Assembly (NCBI RefSeq): GCF_036850765.1
Contig: NC_089493.1
Location: 123,386,239-123,450,238 of the forward strand
DNA from: Saccopteryx bilineata
Lineage: Eukaryota > Chordata > Mammalia > Chiroptera > Emballonuridae
Reading direction: 5' to 3'
Length of the DNA: 64,000 nucleotides
The notes below the pieces were generated by a model that did no database searches, was not told where the DNA came from, and saw only the letters and a program-made list of their open reading frames with translations. This document shows positions 1 to 11,423 of this stretch, in pieces; position 1 is the first letter of the stretch, and each line of letters opens with the position of its first letter. Both the position numbers and the translations under genes were made by a program.

Positions 1-68
1 AATCTCATGCACTGTACTCATTCTTGCAGTGTTTTTGCATTTTTTACTAACTTATTTTGTGTACTATC

Positions 69-2308
69 ATGGGGCCGAAGAAAGTGAGTGTAAAGGATAG
101 TGGTGAGAAGAAGAGAATGAGGTTGATAGAAGTAAAGCAATAAATAATAGAAAAACATGAGCGTGGTGTATGAGTGATTGAACTGACAAGGCTGTATGAC
201 CGCAATACATCTACAATTTGTACCATCCTTAAACAAAAGGATGCCATCAAAAGCACAAATCCAGCAAAAGGAACTATAATTCTCTCCCAATTAAGGACAA
301 ATATCCATGAAGAAATGAAAAAGCTTCTGCTGATGTGGGTGAAAGTGAAAGAGCTGGCAGGAGATACAGTGACAAAGACTGTAATATGTGAAAAGGCACA
401 TATTATTTACAGCGACTTGAAGAAGAAAGAACCATCAACCTCAAAAGAGACAGCGGAAGATACATTTAAGGTAAGTCATGGCTGGTTTTAAAATTTCAAG
501 AAGAGATCTGGCATGCACTCAGTGGTGAGGCATGGTGAAGCTGTGAGTGCTGACATTAAGGCAGCTGAGGAGTACATCGCATGTTTTGCTGCGCTTATTG
601 CAAAGAAAAGCTACATCCCCCAACAAGTGTTCAACTGTGATGAAACAGGATTGTTTTGGAAAAAGATGCCCCAGAGGACTTTCATCATGGCAGAGGAGAA
701 GAAGCTGCCAGGCCATAAACCCATGAAGGACTGCATGACTTTTGCATTGTGTGCAAATGCTAGTGGTGACTGTAAAGTGAAGCCACTGCTAGTGTATCAT
801 TCCAAAAATCCTTGAGCCTTTAAGACTCACAAGATTCTTAAAGAAAAACTGCAGGTTGTGTGGCACACCAATGCTAGGGCATGGGTTATGCGGCAGTTTT
901 TATTGAATGGGTAAATCTCATCTTTGGTCCTGCAGTGAAGAAATATATCATCAAGAAAATAAACTCCCGATTAAAGCATTACTAATCCTTGAAAATGTTC
1001 CAGCCCACCCACTTGGTCTTGAAGATGACATTCTCGATGAGTTCAAATTCATGAAAGTCCTCTACCTCCCACCCAACACAACTTCAATCTTGCAACCTAT
1101 GAATTAGCAGGTCATTTCCAACTTTAAAAAGCTTTACAAAAGCACTTGTTCCGCCACTGCTGTGAGGTGACTGAGAATACAAATATAACCCTTCAAGAGT
1201 TTTGAAAAGATCACTAAAATGTTGTTGTGAGTCGGGGGTTCAAAGAGAGAGATCAGCAGATGAAATCATCAAGGACTAGCAAAGGACCACCACTCGCTCA
1301 GGAAAATGGCCCCGAGTTCATGCAGTGTCCTAATTTTATTCACAAGACTTCAAAAAGCTTGTTTACTGAGAAATTGGCATAACATCAAGAGTACCTTTTA
1401 CTTAAAGATACATAGAGTGCACCTGCAAGATAGCTTAGTAACAACATAATATCAGAAGGCATTAATTGCTATTGCTTCTATGGATCCCACAACATTCCTC
1501 TCCTTATCTTAAGGGATAACCTTGGAAGATACATAAATCTTATGAGAATGTTTTACTGAGAAAAGCCCAGCAACTGCCTTCAGTCACATAGACCTGTTTC
1601 AGTGACCCACCTTCAAGTCACAAAACAATTCTCTTGGCAAAACATTCTTTTCTTGTTGGCTGTGTTTCCATCCAAGGCCATGCAATGGGTTATTCCACTA
1701 CACTAAAACATCATGATATGTTTATGCATTATTATGCATTTATTGACTTGGCATGGCAAGAGGTTACAAGAAGAACCTTGAACTCAGCATGGGAAAAGTT
1801 TTGACTTGATGTTGTTGCAGACAGGGACTTCAAAAGATTCGAACGAGAGACCGAGACTGACATAGAAGCATTGGAGGAGATTGTGTCCTTCTGAAAGTCG
1901 ATGGGTCTGGAGGTAGATGAGGGTGATGTAAATGAGCTTGTCAAGGAAAATGGGGAGAAATTCTCAACTGAGGAGTTGAAGGAGCTACAGATGATGCAAC
2001 ATACAGAGCTTCTGCAAGAGATTAGTAGTGAGAAGGAGGTAGAGTTGAAGGAATTGATTTCTACAAGTGAAATTTAAGACATACTGGCAATGTGCAAGAA
2101 GGTTTCAAGTTTCATTGAAAAGAAACACCCAGAAAAAGTTTCAACTGGTCATTCTTCAGCACTTTTTAATGACACTTGTTTGTCACATTTCTGTAACATT
2201 TTAAAAGACAGGCAAAAGGAAACCTCTTTGGATAGATTTTTACTCAAAAGTCCTGCAAGTAAAAGTGCCGAATTTGCAGCCAAAAAGGCAAAAACAGGTG
2301 ATAATTAA
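69..2308 (+). pseudogene. Tigger transposase pseudogene (split by LTR)
   Basis: Broken transposase of the pogo/Tigger family, related to the TIGD genes. The ATG at 69 opens with MGPKKVSVKDSGEKKRMRL, the usual Tigger N terminus, and is followed by stop codons within 100 bases. The helix-turn-helix/CENP-B-like part lies around 170-540. The DDE core starts near 590. The first catalytic aspartate is retained in FNCDETGLF (codon 639-641). The second, normally in an L-x-DNAPAHP motif, reads E (codon 991-993, LILENVPAHP). The third, normally in QPMDQG, reads N (codon 1102-1104) and is followed by a stop. The C-terminal part resumes after the LTR at 1709 and ends KKAKTGDN at 2308. With two catalytic changes, many stops and an LTR inside the coding region, it cannot be active. 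Confidence 0.9.
1220..1702 (-). mobile_element. Solo LTR (ERV), inserted in the Tigger transposase
   Basis: A 483-bp TG...CA element flanked by CTAAAA at 1214-1219 and 1703-1708, a 6-bp TSD as usual for class II (ERVK/beta-like) retroviruses. Read on the minus strand it starts TGTAGTGGAAT and ends CTCACAACAACA. It carries AATAAA (1335-1340 on the plus strand as TTTATT) about 115 bp before its 3' end, which fixes the orientation. No internal retroviral sequence is attached, so it is a recombined solo LTR. A second, diverged copy lies at 25050-25494. The TSD could be read as up to 8 bp, so the exact borders are uncertain by two bases. Confidence 0.75.
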
Positions 2309-2538
2309 ATGAAAGTACGTAATGTTAAGCTTAGGATAAGTTTAAAGTTAAGAAAGTGCATTTTTTACAATTAAGTGCTTGTGGTTTCATTTTAAGTAAA
2401 GAAAGTGCAGTTTTAGTTTACATTTAGTGTTAAGAAAGTGCAGATTTAGTTTATGTGTCTACAGTGCCTGCATCCCTTCTTCCCTCCCTCCTCCTCCACT
2501 ATTCACCTCCATTAGCTGCACTTGTCTGTCTCCAAGTT

Positions 2539-2553
2539 AAGAATACAGTACTA
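2539..2553. repeat. Target-site duplication, left copy (L1-1 unit)
   Basis: AAGAATACAGTACTA, identical to 11966-11980. The pair brackets the 9.4-kb L1-derived insertion. Joining the outer flanks gives continuous Tigger sequence, which supports a single insertion event. Confidence 0.92.
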
Positions 2554-3897
2554 GGACGAGGAGACAAGATGGCGCTGGAGTAGGCGAACGTACCAGCATC
2601 TACCTCCCAGAACCAATGTGGATTACAAACTAATTTTATGAACTATCAACTGGAAAAACCAACTTTGGACTAAACTAAAAGGACTTTTCAACCCAGGAAC
2701 GCTGAAGAAGCCACCCAGAGACTGGTAGGAAAAGCGGAAACGCGGAGAGGGCTGCCCAGCTTCTCGGAGCGAATGGCAGCAGGAAGAGACTCGCGTGGCG
2801 GGAAGTGAGTTAAGCAAAGGGGAAAGGGCCCTGAGCCCCAGGAACAAAGCCCCAGCCTGCAGCCCCAGAGCCCAGAAGAAGCGTAAGGACAGTATTTAGC
2901 TGGAAACAAGTCAGGATACTGTTTGTGAGAGAGTCTGATTTCTCAGACCCAGGATCCTTCTTAAAGGGACCATGCAGAACATCTCTCTCACAAACACTCA
3001 CCTGGGGCTCCTGGAGACGGAGGGAGAGGGGAGAGAACCACAGTAACAGGAAGAGAGTGCAATCTAGGAGGCATAGGGAGAAACATTTTTGGGAGATAGC
3101 CACCCTAACCCCTGGGACGAGTCAATCCCCAAAGCTGAAGTGAATATTTCCCCCGGAAACAGCAATACCAGCAAAGAGAAGCAAGAGAGCAGCCAAACAA
3201 GTTCCCGAGCGGCATTCAGAGCAGAGTCGCATAGAAGGAGGGAGCTTTCGGGTCTATGGTAGTGAGTCTTAGGGTCCGAGCTGCAACGCCCCCACCCACA
3301 CGGCTGAGGGCGCACCGGTGAGCGGGCGGCAGCGGGAGACAAAAGCGCGGTTCTGCTGGCAGGGGCGGAAGCCGGCTGGCCACCAGTGGGCTCAGGTGTG
3401 AGCTCAATCTTGCCCGGCTAGGGAGAAGGGGGCGTGCAAAAGCGGCTAAGCTCAGCTGCCGGCAGCCTGTAATCCAGCCTCCGGGAGAAGGGCGGGAAAC
3501 CCAGAAAGGGTAGAAACCAGCCCCAGAGCAAGGGCAGAGGAGCACATCCCTGCCCCACCTGTACAACCCAGGCTTGCGGTCTGACTTGGTAGCAGGTTCC
3601 TCCCGTGGGGCTGGAGCCAAAAGCCTAGAAGAGGCGGAGTTCAGCTACGAAGCTGAGCTTGGGCACGCAGCCTTTCCTGGTGGTAGAGCCAAGGCTAGCA
3701 GCTGTTCCTTGAGTGGGATCATCCTGCAAAGGCAGGGCGAAAGCTCGAAAACAGGCGGAGACCCGCAGCTGAGCAAAGGTGCTCGCCAGTGCCCTCAGGA
3801 CCGAGCATAACATCACACACAGGGGCGGGGCAAAGGCCAAGGCCACCAACCCTTGTGCAGCCGAGCACGTGATCACAGCCACTCTCGTGAAGAGAAA
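2554..3897 (+). promoter_or_regulatory. L1-1 5'UTR (internal promoter region)
   Basis: A 1.34-kb leader between the TSD and the ORF1 start, richer in CpG than its surroundings. At +12 it contains CAAGATGGCG (2565-2574), the same motif and nearly the same offset as the YY1 site that positions transcription initiation in human L1. It has no tandem monomers and does not resemble the leaders of L1-2 or L1-C, so it belongs to a different L1 lineage. Promoter activity is inferred from family knowledge. Confidence 0.7.
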
Positions 3898-4876
3898 ATG
3901 CGGAGGCAGAGAAATACAACACAAATAAACCAAGAGAAATCCCCAGAAAAGGACCTAAGTGAATCAGATATAACCAAATTACCAGATGCAGAGTTTAAAA
4001 TAACGATTGTTAGGATGCTCAAAGATATTAGAACCACCATAGATGGCCATTACGAAAACCTAAATAAAGAGATAACAAATATAAAAAAGGACATTGAAAT
4101 AACAAAAAAGAATCAGACAGAAATGACAAATACAATATCTGAAATAAAGAATACAATGGAAGGAATTAAAAGCAGGATGGATGAAGCAGAGAATCGAATC
4201 AGTGAGTTAGAGGACACAATAAATAAAGGCATAGAAGCAGAGCAGAAAAAAGAAAAGACTCAAAAAGTCTGAGGAAACTCTAAGAGAGCTCTGTGACAAC
4301 ATGAAGAGAAATAACATCCGCATCATAGGGGTTCCTGAAGAAGAAGAGAAAGAACAAGGGATAGAGACTTTGTTCAAACATATTATAGCGGAAAACTTCC
4401 CCCAATTAAGGCAGGAAAATATTTCACATGTTCAGGAAGCACAGAGAACTCCATTAAGTAGAAATCCAAAGAAACCAACACCAAGACACATCATAATTAA
4501 ATTACCAAAGCTAAAAGATAAAGAGAAAATATTAAAAGCTGCTAGAGAAAAAAAGACAATCACCTACAAAGGAGCCCCCATAAGGATGACTTCTGGCTTC
4601 TCAACAGAAACACTTGAGGCCAGAAGGGAATGGCAAGAAATATTCAAAGTAATGCAGAACAAGAACCTACAACCAAGACTACTTTATCCAGCAAGGCTAT
4701 CATTTAAAATTGAAGGAGAAATAAAAAGCTTTACAGACAAAAAAAAAACTAAAGGATTTCACTACAACCAAACCAAGGCTGCAAGAAATGCTAAGGGACC
4801 TGTTGTAAACAGATCAAAGGAAAAAAAGAATATAGCAAAAGAGAAAAACAGTTTTAAAGAAAAAAAATGGCAATAA
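3898..4876 (+). pseudogene. L1-1 ORF1 (RNA-binding chaperone), one frameshift
   Basis: L1 ORF1p normally trimerises through a coiled coil and packages L1 RNA. The start at 3898 (MRRQRNTTQINQEK) is chosen because it matches the N terminus expected for this lineage; an upstream in-frame ATG at 3853 extends into the leader. Residues about 50-120 are heptad-rich coiled coil. The frame stops at 4270-4272 and resumes in another frame from about 4280, where NNIRIIGVPEEEEKEQGIE marks the RRM-like domain. The C-terminal domain has the PTPRHIIIKLPK motif and ends KKWQ at 4876. The end overlaps the ORF2 start by 10 nt. A single indel near 4265-4300 separates this from an open frame. Confidence 0.88.
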
Positions 4877-7800
4877 ACAATTACATATCAGTAATAACCT
4901 TAAATGTTAATGGATTAAATGATCCGATCAAGAGACATAGGGTAGCTGCGTGGATAAGAAAACAGGACCCATACATATGCTGTCTACAAGAGACACACCT
5001 TAAATCAAAAGATGCACACAGACTGAAGATAAAAGGATGGAAAAAAATATTTCACGCAAATGGAAATGAAAAAAAAGCTGGGATAGCAATACTTATATCA
5101 GACAAAATGGACTTTAGAACAAAGACCATAGTTAGAGATAAAGAAGGTCACTACATAATGATAAAGGGAGCAATACAAAAGGAAGATATAACCATTATAA
5201 ATATCTACGCACCTAATATAGGAGCATCTAAATATATAAAGCAGACTTTGATAGACTTAAAGGGCGAGATCAATAGCAATACTATAATAGTAAAAGATTT
5301 CAATACACCATTAACATCATTAGATAGGTCCTCAAGAAAGAAAATTAACAAAGAAACAGCAGACTTGAAGGACATATTAGATGAACTCGATTTAATAGAT
5401 ATCTTCAGAACCTTTCACCCTAAAACAGCAGAATATACATTCTTTTCAAGCGCTCATGGGACATTCTCTAGAATAGACCACATGTTAGAGCACAAAAGCG
5501 GGCTCAACAAATTTAAGAAGATTGAAATCATATCGAACACTTTCTCTGATCACAATGGCATTAAACTAGAAATCAACCACAATAGAAAAATTGAAAAACA
5601 TTCAAACACTTGGAAACTAAATAGCACGTTATTAAACAATGAAGGGGTTAACATTGAGATCAAAGAAGAAATTAAAAAATTCCTAGGAACAAACGATAAT
5701 GAGCATACATCAACTCAAAATTTATGGGACACAGCAAAAGCAATCCTGAGAGGGAAGTTTATAGCATTACAGGCATACCTCAAGAAGCTAGAAAAAGCTC
5801 AAATTAACAACTTAACCCTGCATCTAAAAGAACTAGAAAAAGAACAGCAAGTAAAGCCCAGAGCTAGTAGAAGGAAGGAAATAATAAAGATCAGAGCAGA
5901 AATAAGTGACATAGAGGCTAAAGAAACAATACAGAGGATCAATGAAACCAGGAGCTGGTACTTTGAAAAGGTAAACAAGATCAACGAACCTTTAACAAGA
6001 CTCACCAAGAAAAAAAGAGAGAGGACTCAAATAAATAAAATTAGAAACGAGAGTGGAGAAATAACAACTGACACAACAGAAATACAAAATATTGTAAGAA
6101 AATACTATGAAGAACTGTACGCCAAAAAACTAGACAACCTAGAAGAAATGGACAAATTCCTTGAATCATATAATCTTCCAAAAATCAACCTGGAAGAATC
6201 AGAAAACCTAAACAGACCAACTACAACAAATGAGATGGAAACAGCTATCAAAAAACTCCCAAAAAAGAAAAGTCGTGGGCATGATGGCTTCACAAGTGAA
6301 TTCTACCAAATATTCAAAGAAGAACTAACTCCTATCCTTCTCAAGCTATTTCAAAAAATTCAAGAGGAAGGAAGACTTCCAAACTCCTTTTATGAGGCGA
6401 GCATAATTCTGATTCCAAAACCAGAATAGACAACACAAAAAAAGAAAATTATAGGCCAATATCCCTGATGAACTTAGATGCAAAAATCCTCAATAAAATA
6501 TTAGCAAACCGGATCCAGCAATATATGGAAAAAATCATACACCATGATCAAGTAGGATTTATTCTTGGGAGGCAAGGCTGGTACAATATTCGCAAATCAA
6601 TCAATGTGATTCATCACATAAACAAAAGAAAGGAGAAAAACCACATGATAATTTCAATAGATGCAGAAAAAGCATTTGATAAAGTCCAGCACCCATTCAT
6701 GATCAAAACTCTCAGCAAAGTGGGAATACAGGGAACATACCTCAACATGATAAAGGCCATCTATGACAAACCCACAGCCAACATAATACTCAATGGGCAA
6801 AAATTAAAAGCTATCCCCTTAAGATCAGGAACAAGGCAGGGGTGCCCCCTTTCACCACTCTTATTCAACATAGTTCTGGAAGTCCTCGCCACAGCAATCA
6901 GACAAGAAAAAGAAATAAAAGGCATCCAAATTGGAAAAGAAGAAGTAAAACTATCATTATTTGCAGATGACATGATATTGTATATAGAAAACCCTAAAGT
7001 TTCAGTCAAAAAACTACTAGACCTGATAAAAGAATTTGGCAAGGTGGCAGGATATAAAATCAATACTCAGAAATCAGAGGCATTTTTATACACTAATAAT
7101 GAACTGTCAGAAAGAGAAATCAGGGAATCAATCCCCTTTACCATTGCAACCAAAAAAATAAAGTACCTAGGAATAAATCTAACCAAGGAGATTAAAGACT
7201 TGTACTCAGAAAATTATAAAACATTGATAAAAGAAATCAGGGAAGATACGAATAAGTGGAGGCATATACCGTGCTCATGGTTAGGAAGAATAAACATCAT
7301 TAAAATGTCTATATTACCCAAAGCAATTTATAAATTCAATGCAATACCAATGAAAATACCAATGACTTACTTCAAAGACATAGAACAAGTATTCCAAAAA
7401 TTTATATGGAACCAAAAAAGAACACGAATAGCCTCAGCAATCCTGAAAAAGAAGAAAAAAGCGGGAGGTATCACACTTCCAGATATCAAGTTATATTATA
7501 AGGCCATTGTACTCAAAACAGCATGGTACTGGCATAAGAATAGGCACATAGATCAATGGAACAGAACAGAGAACTCAGAAATAAACCCACAGCTCTATGG
7601 ACAACTGATATTTGACAAAGGAGGTAAGACAATACAATGGAGTAAAGATAGCCTCTTCAACAAATGGTGTTGTGAAAACTGGACAGCTACCTGCAAAAAA
7701 ATGAAACTAGACCACCAACTTACACCACTCACAAAAATAAACTCAAAATGGATAAAAGACTTGAATGTAAGCCATGAAACCATAAGCATTTTAGAAGAAA

Positions 7801-8687
7801 ACATAGGCAGTAAGCTCTCTGACATCTCTCGCTGCAATATATTTGCTGATTTGTCTCCACAGGCAAGTGAAATAAAAGACAGGATAAACAAATGGGACTT
7901 TATCAAACTAAAAAGCTTCTGCACAGCTAAAGACAATAAGAACAGAATAAAAAGACATACTACACAATGGGAGAATATATTTGACATAGCGTCTGATAAG
8001 GGGTTAATAACCAAAATTTATAAAGAACTTGTAAAACTTAATACCAGGAAGACAAACAATCCAATCCAAAAATGGGCAAAAGAAATGAATAGACATTTCT
8101 CCAAAGAGGACACACAGATGGCCAATAGGCATATGAAAAAATGTTCAACATCATTAATGATTAGAGAAATGCAAATTAAAACCACAATGAGATATCACCA
8201 CACACCAGTCAGAATGGCGCTCATCAATAAAACAACACAGAATAAGTGCTGGCGAGGATGTGGAGAAAAGGGAACCCTCCTGCACTGCTGGTGGGAATGC
8301 AGACTGGTGCAGCCACTGTGGAAAACAGTATGGAGATTCCTCAAAAAACTGAAAATCGAACTGCCTTTTGACCCAGCTATACCACTGTTAGGAATATACC
8401 CCAAAAACACCATAGCACTGTTTGAAAAGAAGAAATGCACCCCTATGTTTATGGCAGCATTGTTCACAATAGCAAAGATTTGGAAACAGCCCAAGTGTCC
8501 ATCAGAGGACGAGTGGATTAAAAAGCTTTGGTATATATATACTATGGAATACTACTCAGCCATAAGAAATGATGACATAGGATCTTTTACAACAACATGG
8601 ATGGGCCTTGATAACATTATACTGAGTGAAATTAGTAAATCAGAAAAAACTAAGAACTATATGTTTCCACACATAGGTGGGACATAA
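4867..8687 (+). pseudogene. L1-1 ORF2 (endonuclease/reverse transcriptase), single frameshift
   Basis: ORF2p nicks target DNA and primes reverse transcription there. Part one (4867-6429, 520 codons) carries the APE-like endonuclease: LNVNGLN, QETHL, the D/H pair in TFSDHNG, then the linker to the reverse transcriptase. Part two (6468-8687) carries the palm with FADDMILY (catalytic FADD at 6960-6971) and the C-terminal cysteine-rich segment around 8240-8300 ([18 protein letters not shown]). It ends IGGT. The only break I can find is a one-base frame change at about 6424-6429, just before NYRPIS. Among the L1 copies here it is the least damaged. The start overlaps the ORF1 end, so translation would depend on reinitiation. 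Confidence 0.9.
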
Positions 8688-8779
8688 AGATGAGACTCAG
8701 AGACATGAACAACAGTGTTGGGGTTACAGGGTGGGGGGGAGGAGAGGGAGGGGGTTGAAGGAGGGGAGGGGCACAAAGA
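8688..8779 (+). other. L1-1 3'UTR start with G-rich polypurine tract
   Basis: After the ORF2 stop there is a short 3'UTR with a long G-rich run (about 8727-8772) that could form a G-quadruplex, as known for L1 3'UTRs. It aligns with the 3'UTR of L1-2 (from 22711) up to GGGGCACAAAGA near 8779 and then diverges, so the normal L1 polyadenylation region is absent from this copy. Confidence 0.75.
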
Positions 8780-9008
8780 TCATGGCTTTTCAGCATTGGC
8801 CATATTCCCCCCTTAATCTATAGACAGACAGCAAATATTTACATATGGTGTTCCCACTATAAAGACTGCTGTCTTAGGGACAATTGCTGACAAACTATTT
8901 CAGCAGTTCCTCCTTCTTCAAAGTCTTATAAGTAAACATAGAGCTCCATGTTTCATAGGACATACTCAAGCTCACTCCATGCTTCCTGGTGCTTTAGCAC
9001 AAGGGAAT
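8780..9008 (+). mobile_element. ERV pol fragment, RNase H C-terminal-like
   Basis: An open frame from about 8840 to 9000 resembles the end of a retroviral RNase H domain (beta/ERVK-like type), with the conserved H-x-R/Q-A-H-S-x-LPG-x-LAQGN pattern at its end (MLPGALAQGN at 8979-9008). It is only about 60 codons long and is cut off by the following SINE. It carries no promoter or LTR of its own. The class is inferred from motif style and is uncertain. Confidence 0.5.
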
Positions 9009-9009
9009 G

Positions 9010-9400
9010 CCCCCCCCCTTTTTTTTTTGTATTTTTTCTTTTATTTATTTATTTTTTGTATTTTTCTGAGGATGGGGATGGGGAGGCAAGCAGACAGACT
9101 CCTGCATGCGCCTGACTGGGATCCACCTGGCATGCCTACTGGGGGGAATGCTCTGCCCATCTGGGATGTTGCTCTGTTACAACCGGAGTCATTCTGGCAA
9201 CTAGGGCGGAGGCCATGGGGCCATCCTTAGTGCCCAGGGTGGATTTTCTCCGGTGGAGCCTTGGCTGTGGGCAGGAGGAGAGGGACCGGGAGGGGGGAGA
9301 GGGGGAGGGGTGGAGAGGTAGATGGGCGCTTCTCCTGTGTGCTCTGGCCAGGAATCGAACCTGGGAATCCTGCACACCAGGCCAATGACTCCGACGGGTC
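9010..9400 (-). mobile_element. tRNA-derived SINE, long type, diverged
   Basis: Minus-strand copy of the long bat SINE. The tail is the T-rich region at 9018-9062, and GTATTTTTCTGA begins the 3' body. The B-box region lies near 9350-9365 (GGAATCGAACCTGG on the plus strand). The A-box end is degraded after 9390. There is no clear TSD. It is more diverged than the copies at 14709 or 57467. Confidence 0.85.
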
Positions 9401-9439
9401 TACCATATCATGCTTTTTACTTAAAAAAAAAAATTTACA

Positions 9440-10690
9440 TTTCTTTTGAAAGCTGATGAACAGGAGACACCTTATCTACCTTCTTTATTAGATCTAGCTA
9501 ATAACACTGTTCTGTCTTTTGTCCAAATAGCTCCAGATATATGGAAAAGATTTATATAGGTGGATGGGGATCCTCAAACCCCTCAGCGAGATCTTCTGAG
9601 AATGGCTTTTAAGATACCTAGAGGCAGAAAAAGCCCAATAGAGATCAGGGGGAACTACCAGCTTTTAGGATACACCCTTAAAGGCTCCAACACCCCAAAG
9701 GGGTCTCATAGGATGCCATCTGGGTCCTGCTTCAATAGTGGAAAGGAAGGTCATTGAGCTAAAGCCTGCCAGGCTTACACACCTCTGCTGTGAGGAAACA
9801 GGGACACTGGAATGTGGGCTTCCCCTTCGCTCCTCTAAGGGAGGGTTCAGTCTCTTCCAGGCCTGCTCCAGCCACCTATGACCTAACCTTGCCCAGAATG
9901 CTGGGGTTTGCCACTGAAGGCTGAAGGTGCCCAGGGCTTTCGACCCCATCTACGACAATGTGGACAAGCCTAGGGTATTTCTTCCAAGAAGCAGGTAAAC
10001 TGATCTCATTTGAACAAGGGCCACTTAACTATGTTTTGCCTGAATAGTCAGGTTCTTTATTCTTCCCTCAAAGATCTCTGTTGTGGGTGTTGATAGTCCT
10101 ATTTTCTGCTGCTTTGCTTAATATATAGTGATTCCTTTATTCCTCCTACCTCAATGCCCCACTCATATTTCAGGCTGGGACCTACTCCTAATTTAGAGCT
10201 CTCTTTCCTTCTTTTGCCAACTTGTATTATGAATTTACCTTTGCCACCCAGCTTAGTGTATCCCAAGGGTCTCTTTACCAGGCCACAGTCACAAAGCTCC
10301 AGGGAAAAGCTACCTGGTCTCAACTCTCCAGGCAGAGGAGAACAGAAGCTCCATATCCACGCATGCTGCAAATGGCTTTTTCCAGTCTACCTGAATCATT
10401 ACCAGCTAGAAGCAGTGGTCATTGGGACTTGGACATGAGCTGCAAAGTATAGAATGGTGACAACAATTCCAGTGCCATACGGACTTTTCCTGTGGGGAAC
10501 TTTCCTGGACTCCTGCTCCCTGTGACAGCTCCTAACAGACTGAACTGTGGTTGGGTTGCATTTTTCAGGGATTTGGCATGGTGAGGGGGCCAACTTGGAC
10601 TTGGGGAACATGTTAAGGACACTACTCATTTATGGATTCTTGCTGTATTGGCCAAGAGTTTGCTTAAAGGCTTTTAATCACTGTAAAAAA
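9440..10690 (+). pseudogene. Gamma-type ERV gag/protease relic
   Basis: A heavily decayed retroviral segment. Around 9723-9770 a CCHC zinc-knuckle remnant of nucleocapsid is visible (CFNSGKEGH, then AKAC after a stop). About 9960-10200 resembles a class I (gamma-like) retroviral protease: a KPRV-like start, a GVD segment, and a CPT...GWDLL segment near its end. From 10200 to 10690 the relation is lost. Stops and frame changes occur throughout and no LTR is attached. It lies inside the 3' extension of the L1-1 unit. The gag/pro assignment is moderate confidence; the class assignment is lower. Confidence 0.55.
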
Positions 10691-10693
10691 AAT

Positions 10694-11184
10694 AGAGGAC
10701 TGGATGAAGAAGATGGGGCACATATACACCATGGTATATTATTCAGCTAGGAGAAATGGTGACATTGGATCACTTATAGCGGAATGGTAGAGTCTTGGTA
10801 GCATTGTGCGGAGTGAAATGAGCGAATCAGAAAAAAACAGGAACTGCAGGATACCATACATTAGTGGGACATAAAAGCGAGACTGAGAGGCATGAACAGG
10901 AGTGTGGTGGCTAAGGGGGGTGGGGGGAGGGAAGGAGGGAGAGGGGGAGGGGAGGGGGAGGGGTACAGAGAGAACTGGATGGAGGGTGGCAGAGGACGAT
11001 CTCTCTTTGGGTGATGGGTATGCAACATAACTAAATGACAAGATAACCTGGAAATGTTTTCTTTGAATGTATGTACCCTGATTTATTGATGTCACCCCAT
11101 TAAAAAAAACAAAAAAAAACAAAACAAACAAAAAAAAACACAAAAAAAACAAACAAAAAAAAAACAAAAACAAAAACAAAAAAG
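10694..11184 (+). mobile_element. 5'-truncated L1 3' end
   Basis: It begins within the last codons of ORF2 (GGACTGGATGAAGAAGATGG), continues through a G-rich 3'UTR run (10914-10968), and ends at GATGTCACCCCATTAAAAA with an AAAC-rich tail (11101-11184). Because it repeats the ORF2 end already present at 8513-8687, it is a separate L1 insertion and not the missing 3'UTR of L1-1. No convincing TSD was found. Confidence 0.88.
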
Positions 11185-11423
11185 AATGATGGGGACATGT
11201 CAAGAACACTCAGAAACCAGCTTGAATGGGCTCCCACTGGCCAAATCTGGGACAGGACAATGTGAGCACAATTTATAGTTCCATAAATAAAATTTCCTAC
11301 TAATTCAATTTCTTTGGTAACAAAAATAAAACAAAATGTAGCCATCACAAGCAAACTTAGGAAAACAAAACAATATTCAAACAGATTGGGTAAAAGATAA
11401 CTCTAAGACCCATCAGAAACATA
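11185..11423. other. Unassigned segment between L1 tail and mariner
   Basis: A 239-bp segment between the L1 tail and the mariner, without an open frame of note. It may be an old L1-like (possibly HAL1) fragment, but I could not settle that by eye. Confidence 0.3.

Larger units (their letters stand above)
1..2553 (+). mobile_element. Tigger (pogo-type) DNA transposon, left part
   Basis: This is the body of a Tigger-family element, a pogo-like Tc1/mariner relative that moves by cut and paste through a DDE transposase. The identification comes from the translated CENP-B-like and DDE regions described in the next entry. The left terminal inverted repeat lies outside the window. The right end is found at 11981-12238, after the 9.4-kb L1-derived insertion. 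The stretch from 2309 to 2553 is the noncoding 3' part, with AAGTTAAGAAAGTGCA-like short repeats. A solo LTR at 1220-1702 splits it. Family identity is firm; the exact Tigger subfamily is not settled. Confidence 0.88.

Noticed and set aside
2688..3933. Open frames in the L1-1 5'UTR on the minus strand (for example 3216-3620)
   Set aside because: GC-rich leader with few stop codons by composition; no known domain. Antisense L1 ORFs such as primate ORF0 exist, but I see no similarity to support one.
10739..11209. A 156-codon minus-strand frame rich in F, L and S
   Set aside because: It reads through the A-rich tail and G-rich 3'UTR of an L1 in antisense. Low-complexity artefact.
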